Source: Sinohyriopsis cumingii
Lineage: Eukaryota; Mollusca; Bivalvia; Unionida; Unionidae
DNA length: 64,000 nucleotides
NCBI GenBank assembly: GCA_028554795.2
Contig: CM068831.1
Location: 38,437,144 to 38,501,143 of the forward strand
Direction: 5' to 3'
In this document: positions 21,569 through 36,828 of the stretch, piece by piece
Position numbering within the stretch: position 1 is the stretch's first letter
Layout of the letters: every line of letters starts with the position of its first letter
Position numbers and translations under genes: made by a program
The notes under the pieces: model-generated
What the model was told of the DNA's origin: nothing
Seen by the model: only the letters and a program-made list of their open reading frames with translations
The model's database searches: none

Positions 21569-22572
21569 GCCAATCCCGTCCCTATAAATAATTTAAGTGA
21601 CACAGGAGCTTCTGAGAGTCTTTATTATCAGGTACTTCTTCTAATGAGTGTTCTTATTCAGGGAGAAAAGTGCGGCTTTGTTAATATTCACTCTATTGTG
21701 TAAATTTGTCATCAGACTTAGTCTTCGGACCCGTGACAGTCGGAACAGTGTTTTACCCGTTGAGGGCATTTGTTTATCACTTGGCAACGACCCAGCTAGA
21801 CAAAAGGTTGTGGTTAATTCACTTGTAATTGACAAGACTTGTTTGGATCAGAAAGTCGATCCAACTGAAAAAGAATTCTCTGTTTTATACCCAGCTTGTG
21901 CAGTTACCAGAGAAGAAAGCTTTTGAGAATGATATTGATAAGGAAAGTATTTCTTTATCTGACACATGTATTGATAAGGCTTTTGATGAGGTCACTTTCA
22001 CCCCTTGTTTGGATCAATCAAAAGGTATTGATCCCAGTTAAACTACTCATTTTCTTTTCTAAAACGGGTGACAAACGACAATCACGGGTCATCGAATACG
22101 AAAAAGATCATAAGATCTTTTTGTTTCAAATGGCCATTAGTGAAACTGAAGCCACTGAAGTTCATGTCTGTTATTTCATTAAAAATGGAAGTCTTATTAG
22201 AAAATGGATACCTGCAAATGGAACACATAAGCATGATATAGCTTGAATTGTTCCTCAGAGGTGGCATTGTTTGTTAGTGCTTTATAATCAGAGACAAGAC
22301 GAATGCATATTGTAATGTTTTGTATTGAACTGTAGTTCCGAAATTTTACAGACAGGAAATACTTTGTCTGGCCCATGAAACTCATTTGGCTGGTCATTTT
22401 GGGATTAATAAGACTTATCAGAATATCTTGACTCACTTTTATTGGCCAAAAATCAAAAATGATGTTTGTAAATACTGTTGATATTGTCATTCTTATTAAA
22501 TGGTAGGAAAATACAATCAGAAGATATTTATGGCTCCTATTCATGCACTGTAAGTTGCACAACTGATTCCAC
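21569..22572 (+). mobile_element. Gypsy-type fragment (unit 2)
   Basis: Copy of the unit 1 fragment with the same blocks in the same order. Relative to unit 1 it has one extra base in the linker (near 22004), so the reading frames join differently: one open stretch ends at 22041 and another runs 21896-22246. The protease motif and integrase finger carry the same breaks, so the decay predates duplication. Confidence 0.73.
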
Positions 22573-24272
22573 TTGGAGTTGATGTCTGGGGTCTAAGAAA
22601 GGGAATGTATTTGATACATTCACTAACAAATATGGCACTTGATGATATTCTGTCTTTTGCCTAATTCGATGGCATCGACGACATGCATTAGTCCACAACT
22701 ACAAATTTAAACGACGTTTGGAGCGATGCTCAAAGAAAGGCAACTTAAGATAATATATGGTTCGTGTATTCTGTATTGATACTGTGATTGTATCCTACGA
22801 TTATTTTGAATATTATCTGCCATGAAAATACAAATTAACAGGTCACAAACATTTAAGAAAACTAAAACTGCTTTAGCTGACAACTGATATCGTAATATAT
22901 TGTTGGATATATGATCCAACGACTGAAATGAGCTAATGCAGCTATAAATTCGATACAGTACACATAAATCCCTCTTGGCTTGCTTCACATCCCGACCCAG
23001 TTAGGTCACGCATTTAAAATGAAATAATCCGATAGGCGAATGAAAAGCATTCTAGACGAGATGAAAATGTTGACAAAATATATGCACACTTGTATAGAAA
23101 ACAAAGTCGAAAATAATATTTATTAAGGCACGCTGAAACAAGTCCACAAGTAACGACAAGGCACCAAACATGTATGCACTAGTAATGTTTGAAAGTTTAA
23201 CTCTGCATTAGTCTAATGTCGTTATTTGTCCGTAAACAATTTTATTGTTAGTATTCTTGAGGCTTCAATTTGTATCAGATTATGAGCAATATTTATTTAT
23301 AAGCTTTTATTGCAAAGTCATCAAAGACGAACAATAAACGACTAATAAATATGCACAATCACTAGACTTTATATAGTCTGACTGGCAAGGCATCCTTTCT
23401 CTCCTTAGGTTGTATTTCAAACATGATTGCAATTTTATTAGTGTGGCTCATTTGACAAACTCTGTAATCTCCGTCATTATCAGTTGTATCAGTTGTCTAT
23501 ACATATAATCTTGAGCTTTAAGGACCAAATTGTCGAGGACACTTAAGAGACGCTTTAGCATGAAAATACACGACTTTTATTAACCCTTTGGTCGTAAACG
23601 TGCGCTATAACGAGCTACTAAACACGCACACTTGAGATGGCCTCTTCCAGGGAAACTAACAAAGTTTGATTATTTCTTTCAATCGTCTTCGTGTGATTGT
23701 ATTTACATTTTAGGGATAGGAAGGTAACAGGAAATATTAAGACAAAAGAGAAGTGTGCTTTCGAGAGCAAGATGTTTAAACTACATGTGTTAATGTGTGT
23801 GCAAATTATAGACCAAATTCAATAATCTTCGGAACCATGGAGACAAAGGAAAAGCTGTTCAGTAATGAAGATGCTGTATAAGCAGAAACGGATAGCCATA
23901 ATTATGAAGACTTTTTTTATAAAAATCTGAATGTATTAAACATTAAAAGCATCATCCTTGATTCATCCTGCAATCAGATCAGAAGTGTTTGAAAAAGCGA
24001 TAATAAACAATGAAAGCACATTTTCTCATTACCTTCAATAGGTGGAATGTAGGAAAATATTGTGGGAAAACCCGCCAAGCAAGCAAGTCAAACTTTAATT
24101 CTCTGGCAACTTGATCAGTAGACGCCCGGATAAAATAATTTAATTAGTATCATAATGTATATTTTATGAAAAATTACTTGGTTGGAGTAAGATGTTGAAT
24201 TTGTTACCTTATCGAGACTAAAAATGTGTGTGTGGTTTGTATTTTAGAAGTAGAGTTACTAATTGTTCAGTC

Positions 24273-24274
<2 letters not shown>

Positions 24275-24308
<34 letters not shown>

Positions 24309-27300
24309 CAATAATAATAATGACTTTGTATAGCGCCTAATTTTTAGAAGCTCTAAGCGCTTCACAACATTAGATAACACATACAAGATTTAAAAAAAAA
24401 CATAATGATATGATTACTAACACAAACACCATAAAATTAGAAAACATAGAAAAAACATGCGGAGAATATTTAAGGTAGCAAACATTATTAGGTCTTTAAG
24501 TTTAATCTTGCAGTCGAAATAAGTGTTTTGAGAGCACTATTGAATGTGATCACTGTGTCTTTGTGTCTAAGTTCATTGGGCAATTCATTCCACGTTGCTG
24601 GGCCCTGGTATACAAAAGAACGCTGTCCATATGACTTTGTTTTCATAGCGGGAATAACGAGTATACGATTGTCAGAAGAGGAGCGTAAGTATCTTGCTGG
24701 TGTGTACACATGGGTGAGGTCGCATAGGTATGTTGGACTAGAGTCCGTCAGTGAAAAGAAGCACAGAGAACAATTTTGTGTTTGATTCTGGATCGAATGG
24801 ATAGCCAGTGTAGGGTACAGAGCAGCGGGAGGTGTGCTGTGATCGTGGTACTCTAAGTATGATCCGAGCAGCTGTGTTTTGAACTTTTTGAAATTTTTGA
24901 AATAGATATTGTGATGAACCAGACAGAACTGAGTTACAATAATCCAGTCTTGAAAGTACTAATGAACACACAAGTGTTTTAGTGGCATCAACTGAAAGAT
25001 ATTTGCGAATGGAGCTGATGCGTCTCAGCTCAAGATATGCAGCCTTGCATATGTTCATGACATGTTGGTGCAATGTGAGAGTACTGTCCAGAGTAACACC
25101 TAGGTTTCGTACTGATTGTGTGAATTTAATGTTGGTGTTGCTGATATTTATTGTTTGAGGTAAAGGATGTGAATGAGAACGTCTTTGTGTTGTAATCAGA
25201 ATGGCCTCAGTTTTATCATCATTCATCTGCAGCTCGTTACATGTCATTCATGATTTCATATCAGAAATGCACCTCTCTACACCTTGGATGGTAGCATCAA
25301 CTTCAGTTGGGTGGCTAGATTTTTATATTTGGGTGTCATCAGCGTACAATTGGTGAGATACTGGATGATGATCTATGACACTTGAGAGCGGAAGAGTGTA
25401 TAGAATGAAGATAACAGTTCCCTTGTGGAACACCACAACATGGATCAACTGTGCATGGGGTGTATTCCATTTGCAGACACAATTTGTGTCCTGTTGACCA
25501 AGTAGGACTTGAACCACGGTAAGGATGTTATCATGAATGCCAAATACATGCTGAAGACCGTGAAGTAAAATATCATGGTCTATTGTGTCAAATATTGCAG
25601 AAGTGTTCTCCATGGTATAGCAGTGTTGGGGACCAGCTTCGCACTGCTAAAAATCAAGGAGGGTGAGAACTGTAATCTTTCTGCTATCCAAAGCAGAGAG
25701 AATGTCATTAACTACTTTTAGAAGAGTAGTTTCAGTACTGTGGCAAGGGAGATATGCAGATTGTACATTGCTAAGAAGACTATTTTGAATTCAGATGATA
25801 ACTAAGCTGGGATAGAACAACCTTTTCTAAGATTTTTGATATGAATGGGAGATTAGAATCTGGGCGATAGTTCTTTAAATCGTTATGGTCTAGTGTTGGT
25901 TTCTTCAGCAGAGGCTTTACAATGGCAGTTTTGAAAAATGATGGGAATTCCCCTGATGAGAGAGAGGTATTAATAACATCAGTAACATCTAAGCACTAAA
26001 GCCCCAGTGATGTTGGAATTGGATCAAGTTCACATGACTTAGGTGCACTCGTCATCAGGATTGTACGTACGAAATCCATAGAGACAGGTTCACATGCTGT
26101 TAATGGTTGCCGCTCAAATTCTGTATCGCAACTGTATGGTGACGACGAGTCAATTGAAATTGTGGTGTAAAGCTTATCTCTAATGGTTTGTACTTTGTCA
26201 CGGAAGAAATTTGCAAAGAGAGAAGGTATTTGGAAGTGGTGTAGATTTGTTCCTCTGCCATTAGCTTCTTAGTAATCTCGATGAGCTCTTTGCAGTTGGA
26301 ACTTTCCATGATCTTAGTAGTGTAGTGGGCTGATTTCGCTGCATGGACTATATTTGTGACATTCTTCTCTTTTAGCAGTGCGAAGCTGGTCCCCAACACT
26401 GCTATACCATGGAGAACACTTCTGAATTGATACTCTGCACTTGGTAGCTGGGGCATGTTTGTCGAGCAATGAACACAGACAGTTATCGAGTTGTTCTGCA
26501 TTAGGAGGTAAGAAAGTTGTGAGGTTAGCTTGGATGTCGTGCATTAGTTTGGTTCTATTTATCATACAGAGATTTCTCTTAGCAGCAGATAAAGGTGGAG
26601 GGTTAGGGACTGATACGTCAAGATGGCATATAATGCAGAGGTGATGTGATGAAAAGTTCATAGGATACCAGGGAGGACCGTAGAATGTTATCATCAGGTC
26701 TATGAAGAATCCAGTCTAAAATGTGACCATGTTTATGGGTGGGTTGGTTAACTGGGTGGGTTGGTTAACTGACTGTTTGAGATTGAAGCCATTAATGGAA
26801 TCTATGAGTTTTGATGTGTTTGGGTTCCCGGAACAGTCAAAGTGAAAATTGAAATCTCCAAGAATAATCAGGTTGCCACCTATAGAATTTCCATACTCCA
26901 GAAGATTCGGAGACTGCTCCAAAAAGTGAGATTCAGTCATCTTGTTTTTTCTACTAGGAGGAGGGCAGTATAGGCAGAAAATATGGACTGACCTTTGCTC
27001 CAATGTGAGTGTGGTTTGGACTAGTTCCAACAATGTGTGGTCGAAACTGAATGTTGTGGTGTGGTTAAGACGTTTGATCATGGAGTTCTTTGTGATGATA
27101 GCAATTCCACTTACGCATGAGTTACGTGGAAACGACTTGATGGAGTAACCAGTGGGTGTTAGATCCGCACACTTGGGCTCATTGCCTGATGTTTTTAGCC
27201 ATGTTTCTGTCAGGAAAAAGACGTCAATATTCTGGTCGTTGATAAAATTAACTATTCTGTGCACTTTTGCGGTGGTCCTACTGATTGGGCATTGAACAAT

Positions 27301-27842
27301 GCAATTCGCAGAGGTATCTCTCGGATAGTTGACACGAAGGTTGACGAATTAATAGGGATTTTAATTAGGTTATCTAAATTAACAGTCGAATTTTTAAATT
27401 GTCGAGCCGGAAAGGGCATAAGGGAGATAACTGGAATACTTCTTCCTGTTCTACGCCGGCCAACTTTGAAACAACTTTTCTCTTTTGGCTTCTTTTTACA
27501 TTTAGGTAATGATGGATGCAGTCCCAGTTCGTTTAGTCTAGAGCACAATGTAGTGTGGAGAGCCAAGGAGTGGTCATTTAAAGCAATTAATGAGGGTCCA
27601 TCATAGCATAAACGGGTTGACTGGTGAGTATCACGTGATGGCGGTTTGTTCAAATGGAAGTTGTAGTAGTGGAGCAAGACAGCTGAGAAAAAGTCTAATT
27701 GTTCTCGTTTCCAAAACAAGGAGATGAAGAAACACATACGAACTGAACAGCCAATACATAATGAACACAGAAACGCAGACGAAGACAGCCACCGAGTACA
27801 AATATCATGAAAACGGCACAAAAAACGGAACAGCTGCATCAA
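24275..27842 (-). mobile_element. CR1/L2-like LINE, dead (unit 2)
   Basis: Same element with the same inactivating lesions as unit 1. The endonuclease frame is the best preserved of the three: an open stretch of 182 codons (26716-27264) runs from MHRIVNFINDQN to the frame-shifting duplication. In the C-terminal domain a one-base loss near 24829 changes the frame after SQHTS. The ATT tail is at 24275-24321. Confidence 0.85.
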
Positions 27843-27964
27843 GCCGGTTAAGCAATAGCGGCCATCTTTGTGATATCACTAATATGTATACAGCATGACA
27901 GTTTATCGTGTTATCTAGCATTGGGGCATCATGCCACAGACATGTATTATGTCCCACCCAGTCA

Positions 27965-28152
27965 CATTATCCTGACACCAGACCAACCAGTCCTAACACT
28001 AACTTCTTAACGCTGAGCATCTTGCAGGGCAGCTGCTAGTACCGTCTCTGCTAGTACCGTATCTGGTATGACTCGGCCGCAATTCCAACTCACGACCTCC
28101 GGCGCCGAGGAGGACGCTCTAACCACAATGCCACCGGAGAGGTCCCCGAGAG
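27965..28152 (-). mobile_element. tRNA-derived SINE (unit 2)
   Basis: Copy of the unit 1 SINE with the same tRNA-like head and body and the same position between the LINEs. Confidence 0.6.
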
Positions 28153-28254
28153 TAAATAAGTCACTATATATAATGGGCAGTTCTATAGATCTATGGTTAA
28201 AATAATGCGATGATAGCACGTCATCACTGGGTGGATGTCTTTATCGATGAATTC

Positions 28255-30739
28255 GACAGCCAGGGTGGAAGGCCTCCAAAATGAGCTTCATGACCAGGGC
28301 GTCGCAAATAATATCGGTGGACTTCGGCTGTGATCATCCAGTCAGGAGTGGAATGAACTCCACCAGGCTGTATCTTGCCCTTAACACACCACGTGAAGAC
28401 ATCTAGCATATCGGATCGGTCACAACCCGGGTCAGCAGTGACCTCACCTGCCGCCGCACACCAGGACGAAAGGGACAAGCATGGTGCACCCACTGTCAAA
28501 TTCAATGGAGAGACAACATCATTATCGGTACATGGAACGTTTGAACAGTGAGAGATATGGAAAATTAGAAAAGACTTAGACATGAGTTAGAAAAGGCACT
28601 ACTGTATCATTATTGGTCTCTGCTACGTGGCTAGATTAAAACTTTGGCGAAATAAGAACAGAAGAAGGACATAAGCTTCGCTTCAGCCGATGAGGGACAA
28701 ACACAATCATGGCGTTGTATTTCTTGTGAACAGCATAATGTGTTGCTGCCCAGTCTCAAACAGACTTATTACCATCCGTCCGAGGGCGGCTCCCTTTTAA
28801 TATCACAATTATATTGTGTACCGACGCCTAACTATGATGAAAGCGAACTGTAGAATGTTATAATCAACTGCAAGATGTCATTGACAAATCGCCCCCCAAA
28901 AAAAGATTCGGTTTGTACAAGGAGACTGGAATGCAAAGGTAGGAGTTGATTCACAGACAAACTGGCAAAGGATTTGTGGACCCTTCTGCAATGTAGAGAC
29001 AAATGAAAGTGGACTCAGGCTTTTGGACATTGCCGCCTACAACAATCTTGTGCTAACCATCACGTTCGGCCCTCACAAAGGATATTGAAGATGGGCCTGG
29101 CACGGTCCAAACGGACAATATCACAACCAGACCGACTCCATCTTGGTGACAAGACGATTCAGCACGGGACTGAATATCGCAATAACGCAACGTTTCCCAT
29201 GAGCAGATATTGGAATTGATCATGATATATGAAAAGTGATCAAAACGCCGTACCAACCAAGAATAACATTTGACCTTGAAAAATGGAAAAATCCAAACGT
29301 CGAAGAAGCCTTCCAAGCAAAGATATATGGTAAATTTGCACATTTGATAACCCTGGACAACCACAACACGGACCTAGTGTGCTTAACAACCACATTTAGC
29401 ACAGATGTGACTAGCACAGCTAGCGAGATCATTGCAACAATCGTCGAGCAAAAAACCTTGGCTCACAACCGATATAATTGAAATATGTGACAAAAGAAAA
29501 AGAGACAATTAATGAGCTAGAAAACACAGAGAGTTAAGTAACATGATCAGGAAAAGTACGAGAAAAGCACAGGAGTCTAGATAGAAAGACAATGCTTTGA
29601 AATCCAAGACAGTCAAAGCAGAAACGTTAGCACGATGGATACCAGCTGGTGAAAGATCTCACATATCTTAAACAAGTACCACCATCCAAGACAAGTCAGG
29701 AAAATGGCCCACAGAAGATCAAGAGATCCTCAAACAATTGGCAGAATACTGCTCACAATTTTACAATTATAAAACCCAAGGAGACCCAACAGTATTAAAG
29801 CACCTTCCAGCAAAATAAATTGATGACAACACCATTCTTCGTGAGCAAGGAGAAACTGCAGTTAGGTCAGTAAAGACAGAAAATTCAGCTGGCGTTGACA
29901 ACATGCCAGCAGAACTCATTCAAATAGGAAGAGAAAAGATAGTCACTGTCCTAAAAACAATCTGCAACAAGTTATTGCAGACAGTAGAATGACCCAAAAC
30001 ATGTACTCAACCTTTGGTCATCGTGCTCCCCAAGAAAGGAAACCTGCAGTTATTTCAAAACCACAACACCGTCAGTCTGATCAGCCGCCCAAGCGAAGTC
30101 ATGCTGAAGACGAAAGACTCAAGCAGAGACTTTTTTGCTGAAGAGCAAGCTGGTTTTCGAGAAATAAGGAGCATAAAGAAACAAATATTCAATATCAGAC
30201 TCCTTTGAGAGAAACACTTTTAGCATCAGCAAAATCTGTACCATGCCATCAAAGCTTTCAAGAAGGCCGAACAACAGTTGGAAGTCAAACAGGGTTGCAT
30301 ACTGCCACATACACTCCTCAGCAATGTTTTGGAAAGGATCGGAGGAAGAACAACCACCAAACTTCGCTTTACAGATGATAGTGATGGATTAACAGGAGAT
30401 AAAAAAGAAGTACTTTCTGACTTGGGTGACAAACAACACCAATGGTACCAGTGCAGAAATAAAAGTACTTAGACAGAAGCTGGAAACAGTCACAAGTTTC
30501 AGGTACTTGTGAGCTATTATGAAAGATGAGGACTCAAAACTAGAATTACTTAGCAGGATTGCCCGGACAACAGCAGCAATAACAAGCTTGAGGCCAATAT
30601 GGAAGGATACAAACATTGCTATTGCTTCCACTGACACTCACATCAGATCTACAGAACAGGATTCATTGAAATGAGATGCTTCCGCAAGATCTTCGGAATC
30701 GCATACATTGACCATGTATCTAACGCTCAGATAGGCAGA
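28255..30739 (+). mobile_element. RTE-like LINE, dead, with endonuclease-RT linker retained (unit 2)
   Basis: As in unit 1, but the linker between endonuclease and reverse transcriptase is present. An open frame at 29236-29481 reads through RITFDLEKWKNPNVEEAFQ and on to STASEI, the expected protein for this region. Unit 2 therefore keeps the ancestral state. The motif A to B loss and FTDD are the same as in the other units. Confidence 0.87.
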
Positions 30740-33700
30740 AAATAAAAAAAATAAAAAATCTCGCGCCAAATTAGTAAGGTATCGATTTATATTGAACAAA
30801 ATCACGGCCATTTTTACAAAGGCGTATATAAGGAAATGTTTGTTTGGCTGAATGACATAAGTGCATAATGTGGTGTATTGAATGCATAGTTTTGGCTATA
30901 AAATATAATTAAATTTTGCTAGTACACTTTGGAGTGCGATAATCACTAGTATTAAGCAGAAGTGAATGCCTCAGGACTACCTTCTTTCTTACAATTTACT
31001 ACTGTTTGCATAATATTCAGGAATACAATATTCCTTAAGAAAATTATATTAGATATTTATACCGGAAATGTTGTTATCCACGTTTTCTAACATGAGACAT
31101 TACAGAAAATTCTCAGATAGTATTGACAGATTGTGTTATGTAAGAGCTATATTCAATTCATATAGGATGAATCTCTCAATAATAATATTTGGCGAATTCA
31201 ACCGCATTTTCTAAAGAAAATGCTAGGCACCACAAACTGCACGTTCCTTGGTGAATACATAATGATACACATTTCCTGAAACAACGTAGATGTTACGTAT
31301 TTTATACTACGGGATTAGTTAGATCTAGACTGGGGATAAACTATAGTTTTCTTAATACATAATATTTCCTTAGGTGCGATCACTTCTAAATATTATGCGA
31401 ATTTGTTTCAATAAAAAAAACGAAATTCGAAATTGCTTTGTCTATTTGTCTTAACCAAAACATCAGGAAATAGTACTACTATGGCTACTGATACAACTGC
31501 TACGACAACTACCACTATTATAACTCAAAGTGCATTAGAAAATGCTACTTCTACTACAGTTGCTAAATTCCTAAATCATGCACTCATGCTACCATTACTG
31601 CAGCGACTACTACTGCTGCAACAATCAATATTAATAATACTAATATTACTATAAGCAAACACATAAAATATTGCACGTTATATTTATTCATGTGTTCAGA
31701 AATATATTCCAGGTTTTCTCTTTGGAATATTCATATCTTGTTTACACTGTGTTAGGAGATTAGATCATGTTCAATATAGTGGCATTTTGCAACACCAGAT
31801 TAAATAATAAGTTCAAAATATATATATACACAATATTAAATTTTATAATTGTCTTTACTTTATATAATTTATGTTTGATTTTTTTCAGACGTAATGTCTT
31901 TATTATCAGAATATAATGGTAAAATACGACATTTTACGTTTTCTTTGTTTATTGTATCACCCAATGAGTACTGATTTTTATTTTCAAATACACGATAAAT
32001 TGCATTAAATTCAGTCCAATTCATTTGTAATTAATAGCACTTGAATAATAATAATAATAATAATAATACTAACAAAAATAATAATAATAATAATAAAACA
32101 GCATTAAAGGTACTACTACTACTATTGGTACTACTGCTACTACTGCTACTAATAATAATATTATCTAAGAAGATAGTTAATAGTCTTGCAGTGGAACCAC
32201 TATATATGTGATCAGCAAAATCTCCAGGATTATTGAATACATAAAACAGACGTACACTGCACCAAAAATGTGCACCAAATACACAGCTCATTAAAATATT
32301 TGTAGAGTTATAATTTTGCAGAAGACTAAATATTAAGTGCTGGCTTATAATCGTTTCCATTTAACTGTACTAGTTCAAGCCAACTATTTTCCTAACATAG
32401 TTCATTTGAGTGCCTGGTTTGCATAAAACAGTGTACAGTACTGTAGCGTCATATGCGGTAGTTAGTTTTATACTCAATATTTATAACATCATATGCCGTA
32501 TTTCCACTATGATGCTGATAAAAGTAATTGATATATTTCCTGAAATCCTTGATCCCAAATCAGATTAAGATACAAAAAAATGAATAGGTTTCCCGAAATC
32601 TTTGATTCCCAAACATGTATGTATATTTCAATTTTTTTTAATAAAAAAAAACCAGTGCAAACAAATGCCGATAATTCAGCGCAACTAGTTTCGCATTTTA
32701 TGTATGTATCTTCAGGCACAACATCTTTTGAAATAAATAGATGACGTCTTTATATTTTAAAATAACAATCCATGGTCACATTCTATCAAAATAACAGTAG
32801 TAACGGGAGAGTTATTATCACTTCCAAACGAGCAATAGAAACAACAGAAGTCGGACTTAGGCGCACATATAAATTTAGCCAGTTAAAGCTGATGTTGTAA
32901 AGTCTATAAGTGTGTCAAAACAAACACCTTCACGTCCTTTTCTGGGTCTTTAGTATCTGTTAGAAAAGAAACACTACTCAGTGATTGCCAAATTATGTTA
33001 AACCATACATTCATTTCCCCAACGGTCGATGGTTTGTGTGTTTGAGTGTGTTTAAGTAACGTATCCATAATATGAGAAAATAAGACAGATGGACACATAA
33101 GTTTCCTTGGAATAGTCTCCTTTGAATCACAATGCAAATGTCATAACACATCACCAAATTCCATTTTGTCTTTCTTATAATGTCTGTCTCTACCTTTCAT
33201 TCTCTTCGCATGCATTTTATTCCCTCTTCATTCTCTTTCTGTTACCTTAACGTCTTGTGTCTAAGACGGGTTTGTATCTTTCTGTTTCTAATTTTGAAGA
33301 GTTCTCAACTTCTCGCTTCTTGTGCTTCTTTTTAATAAGCCTTTCAGAAGACCAGTGTCCTGTAACCTGACAATGATAATACATATTTCTACCTTTGTTC
33401 AATTTTATCTTGTTCTTTCTTTTCATTCAGATGTCGCATCTATTGTGACATTTGCTTCCAGAGCCCGATGTCAGATCTCGCATCAATCGTGACTTTTATT
33501 TCCAGACGAATTGTCCGTATTCTTATTTTAAGTATTCTTCGAATAACTATCTGTAAATCTCTAACCAGAGGGTCGACTTAATTTCACTCTTCCATATTTT
33601 CCTTCTTCACAGTCGGAACGCAGATTTAATGTATCTGAGGCAACAGAAAGAGAATTTCACCAGCCAAAATTCCTAAAACTTGTATTAATCTATCCACACT

Positions 33701-34347
33701 CACGGTAGTCAGTTGTCAGCAGTATCAAACAGCAATGACTACCAAAGCAACATCAACCGGTAATGAAATTGGACTTAGCTTGAGACATTTATAGCTAATA
33801 ATACCAAGTCAATAAGTATATAAAGTGTGTTTTTCATGCATAGAAGATGTGAGTGCGTGCGTATAAATTAGTCAAATATAATGTTGTAATCAAATTAAAA
33901 TGATCTCCATAGTCCAGCGAGATCGTGGACGTAGATGCCAAGTGGTGACATAGACGACGACTTTCCTTGTTTTTGCCCCACGTGCTAACTAAATGTTTAA
34001 CGCAAGAACATGCCAGCGATGTCGACGATGTGGTGCGTGAAATGAATCAACGTACACTACCTCCTCGGCCACAAGACAAAGAGAATCCTGATCCAGCAAA
34101 GATAAAGTCGCTCAGAAACTCCAGAAAATTATTATCATATTTGATAGAGATGCAAAACCTGACCTGACCTGCAGCTAAATTTGACCTGCATCAAATGTGC
34201 ACCAATGCTTACACCTACAAGATGAAATTTGCAAGAGGTCTTATTCATGTCTGAAGTGCCACCCTAGAAAACAGCAGATTTAATTACAGACTTGTGTGAA
34301 TCCATCTTAGTTACATCAAAATTCCAGTGCCAAGCTAAAGAGGCCAA

Positions 34348-34427
34348 CCCGGGTTTTTCCTCCACCATTAATACTGGCCGCTATGTGTGCTAAAATATGG
34401 CGTTAAACCCTACAACAACAACAACAA
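34348..34427 (+). mobile_element. 5'-truncated SINE (unit 2)
   Basis: Same insertion as in unit 1, with target duplications at 34335-34347 and 34428-34440 and a shorter CAA tail. The insertion therefore predates the tandem duplication. Confidence 0.88.
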
Positions 34428-34793
34428 CTAAAGAGGCCAATTGTTTGAGAATCTCCATCCAGTTTAAAGTCTCCAATTTAGTAGACATGCATAAATCACA
34501 CGGTTCAAAATAATTACATACTTCAACACATTCAACAAACCAGTGACAAGTTTAACATGACCGACGGAACCATTACGCTTTGCATGACCCACGCTTCACC
34601 TCCTAGAGAGACTGGGGCACCTCGCAAGACGAGAACTATACCGCATAATAGAAAACATCATTCACGTTTTCAATTTCTCCGTTGATCATGGGGCTTGTGA
34701 AACTTTAATACTGGAAGCAATTTTTTCCACTGTCTCTTTCCGATTTTAGACTCCACCGACGATATTGGCGCGAAGAGGAAGGATATGTAGCCT

Positions 34794-35072
34794 TACAAAG
34801 ACAGCCGTAAGGATGCTACAATCATTGCTCACAATTTCTCTTGATACGACGGAATGTTTCCTTCTGAATCTATTCAAACGATCGCACCGATTATGGTTGG
34901 AGCCAGTCTAGTCGAAGTGAAATCGCGACAAATGCATTTTAAAGATTTCATGAATTATTTGGCCATGTGTTTGAAAAAAATGACTAAAATATTTGGAATG
35001 ACACATGGACAGAAGTTTCTTTCTTTTCTTTTCTTTTTCTATACCTACTTGGTTCCCTCAATCACAATCTGA
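34794..35072 (+). pseudogene. PolB exonuclease relic (unit 2)
   Basis: As in unit 1, but the Asn of the HN...YD motif is present. The in-frame TGA at 34842-34844 is shared, so the gene was broken before the units multiplied. Confidence 0.5.
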
Positions 35073-36828
35073 AATGTTCTTTTTTAGATTTTACCATGGA
35101 GGAGTTGTACGAGCAAACATACAGACGACGCCCGAGGTTAGACAGACACAAATACTTCTGAATCCACTAGACAATTTCTTTGTATAAAGAACCAATGCAA
35201 CGCGCTTGCCATGCGATGAGGACGAATTTCGAAGAAAAGAAATCAAATACATCCATGTTTGTTCTTTGTATCTTTGAATACTTGGCTAGTAAAATACAAC
35301 GTGACCGTCTAGTTTGTAAAGCTTCAGATTAACGCAAATAATAATAATTGCGTCCAAACGAACATATCGCACCAGAGGTCTCAAAGTGGTCGATTTTATC
35401 AATCGTCATTTTTCAATAAACCATCTCACAGGGTCTTTGACTGTATGATTCATAGCTACATTGTTTGCATGCTTTGTAGCACTCTTGAAAGTGAAGACTT
35501 ATACCAGATTGAATCAATACGTTTAAACACAACCTGGTTTGACACCTACGACAACACCCCTTAACGATGGGTGTAACATCAGTTAAAGAAATTAATATTT
35601 CCTACAGATTTCTCTGTCGGATATCGTTTGTCTGTCGATTTCACTATTCGCTCAAAGAACAAAGAAAACAAAGGTATTTCTATGAATGACTAGTTTAGAA
35701 TTCGGAATTTACCAATTCTGCTAACTGCACGCATTTACAGAGAGTTTGTCAAGATACAAGTGAAACATCATTTGAGGAATTTTTCTATAATTGCTATTTC
35801 CACAGTAGATGAACAGTTATTCTTGGCAAATACTATCACAGACAGAAAACAACAACGTGAATATGAAGTTTACCACGCTACGGCTTTTGTCCTCACTGTT
35901 GCAATAAATTCAGTGGAAGGAAGTCAATGACAGTGTTGAGTTATTAGAGTATCAAGAACCGTTAACAGAACTGATTCCATCCACGTCTATTCCATTATAG
36001 TTTGGACGACGGGTAATTTGCGTTTTAATGACGGCATTTTCGTCGGATTTCGGTTATCGAAGCGTAATAATTCCAAATTTATTTTCGTAAGTAAGATACG
36101 TTGTGTTAAAATAGCGATGAGCAAACGTTTTCATGCCCATGTTAAGAATACATTCGTCGATCATTAGTTCCGCTTTATACTTATCAAGATGCGTGTATAT
36201 GCAGTTGTTTATACCAGCAACTTTTCCATTGGGAAGATGTACATGACAGGAAATTTTCTGGTGTCGATGCATGGAAGCAAGAAGGAGTTAACTTACAAAC
36301 ACTGAGAGGTGAACATGAGATAATGATAAAAGCCGTAGTAGAAAACCCGAAACAGGATCTATTACAAATCCACGAAAGTAATTTCGTACAAATATAAAGG
36401 AAATGAGAAGAAAGACAATACCGGAGAAATTAGAGACACTAAATTTGTATAAATATAAGAAGACGACCATAGCTTGCACATACATTTAATGGGACAGACA
36501 TTAAATCACGAACGGAATAATATATGCCGTATGTGTTTTAAATCTTCGAAAGAAAAATGTTTTCTTGTGTTTTGACACCAATATTAGAAATGTTAGTCTA
36601 GCTTCAGATGTATTAAATGTATTTTGCATTTGATAATCTTTTCAGCATTCTCAACGTGTTACTATCGCTGCCTCGTCCTTCAATTCCTCTAGTATCAAAC
36701 GATAGACAAACATTTAGAAAACGTTGGGAGTCCTTGCATATTCGCAATTTCTTTAAAATGTTGATTTATATATCGAGTGGTTCAAACAAACTAGAGCGTT
36801 TCATCGAATACAAATCGCATTTGTCTGA

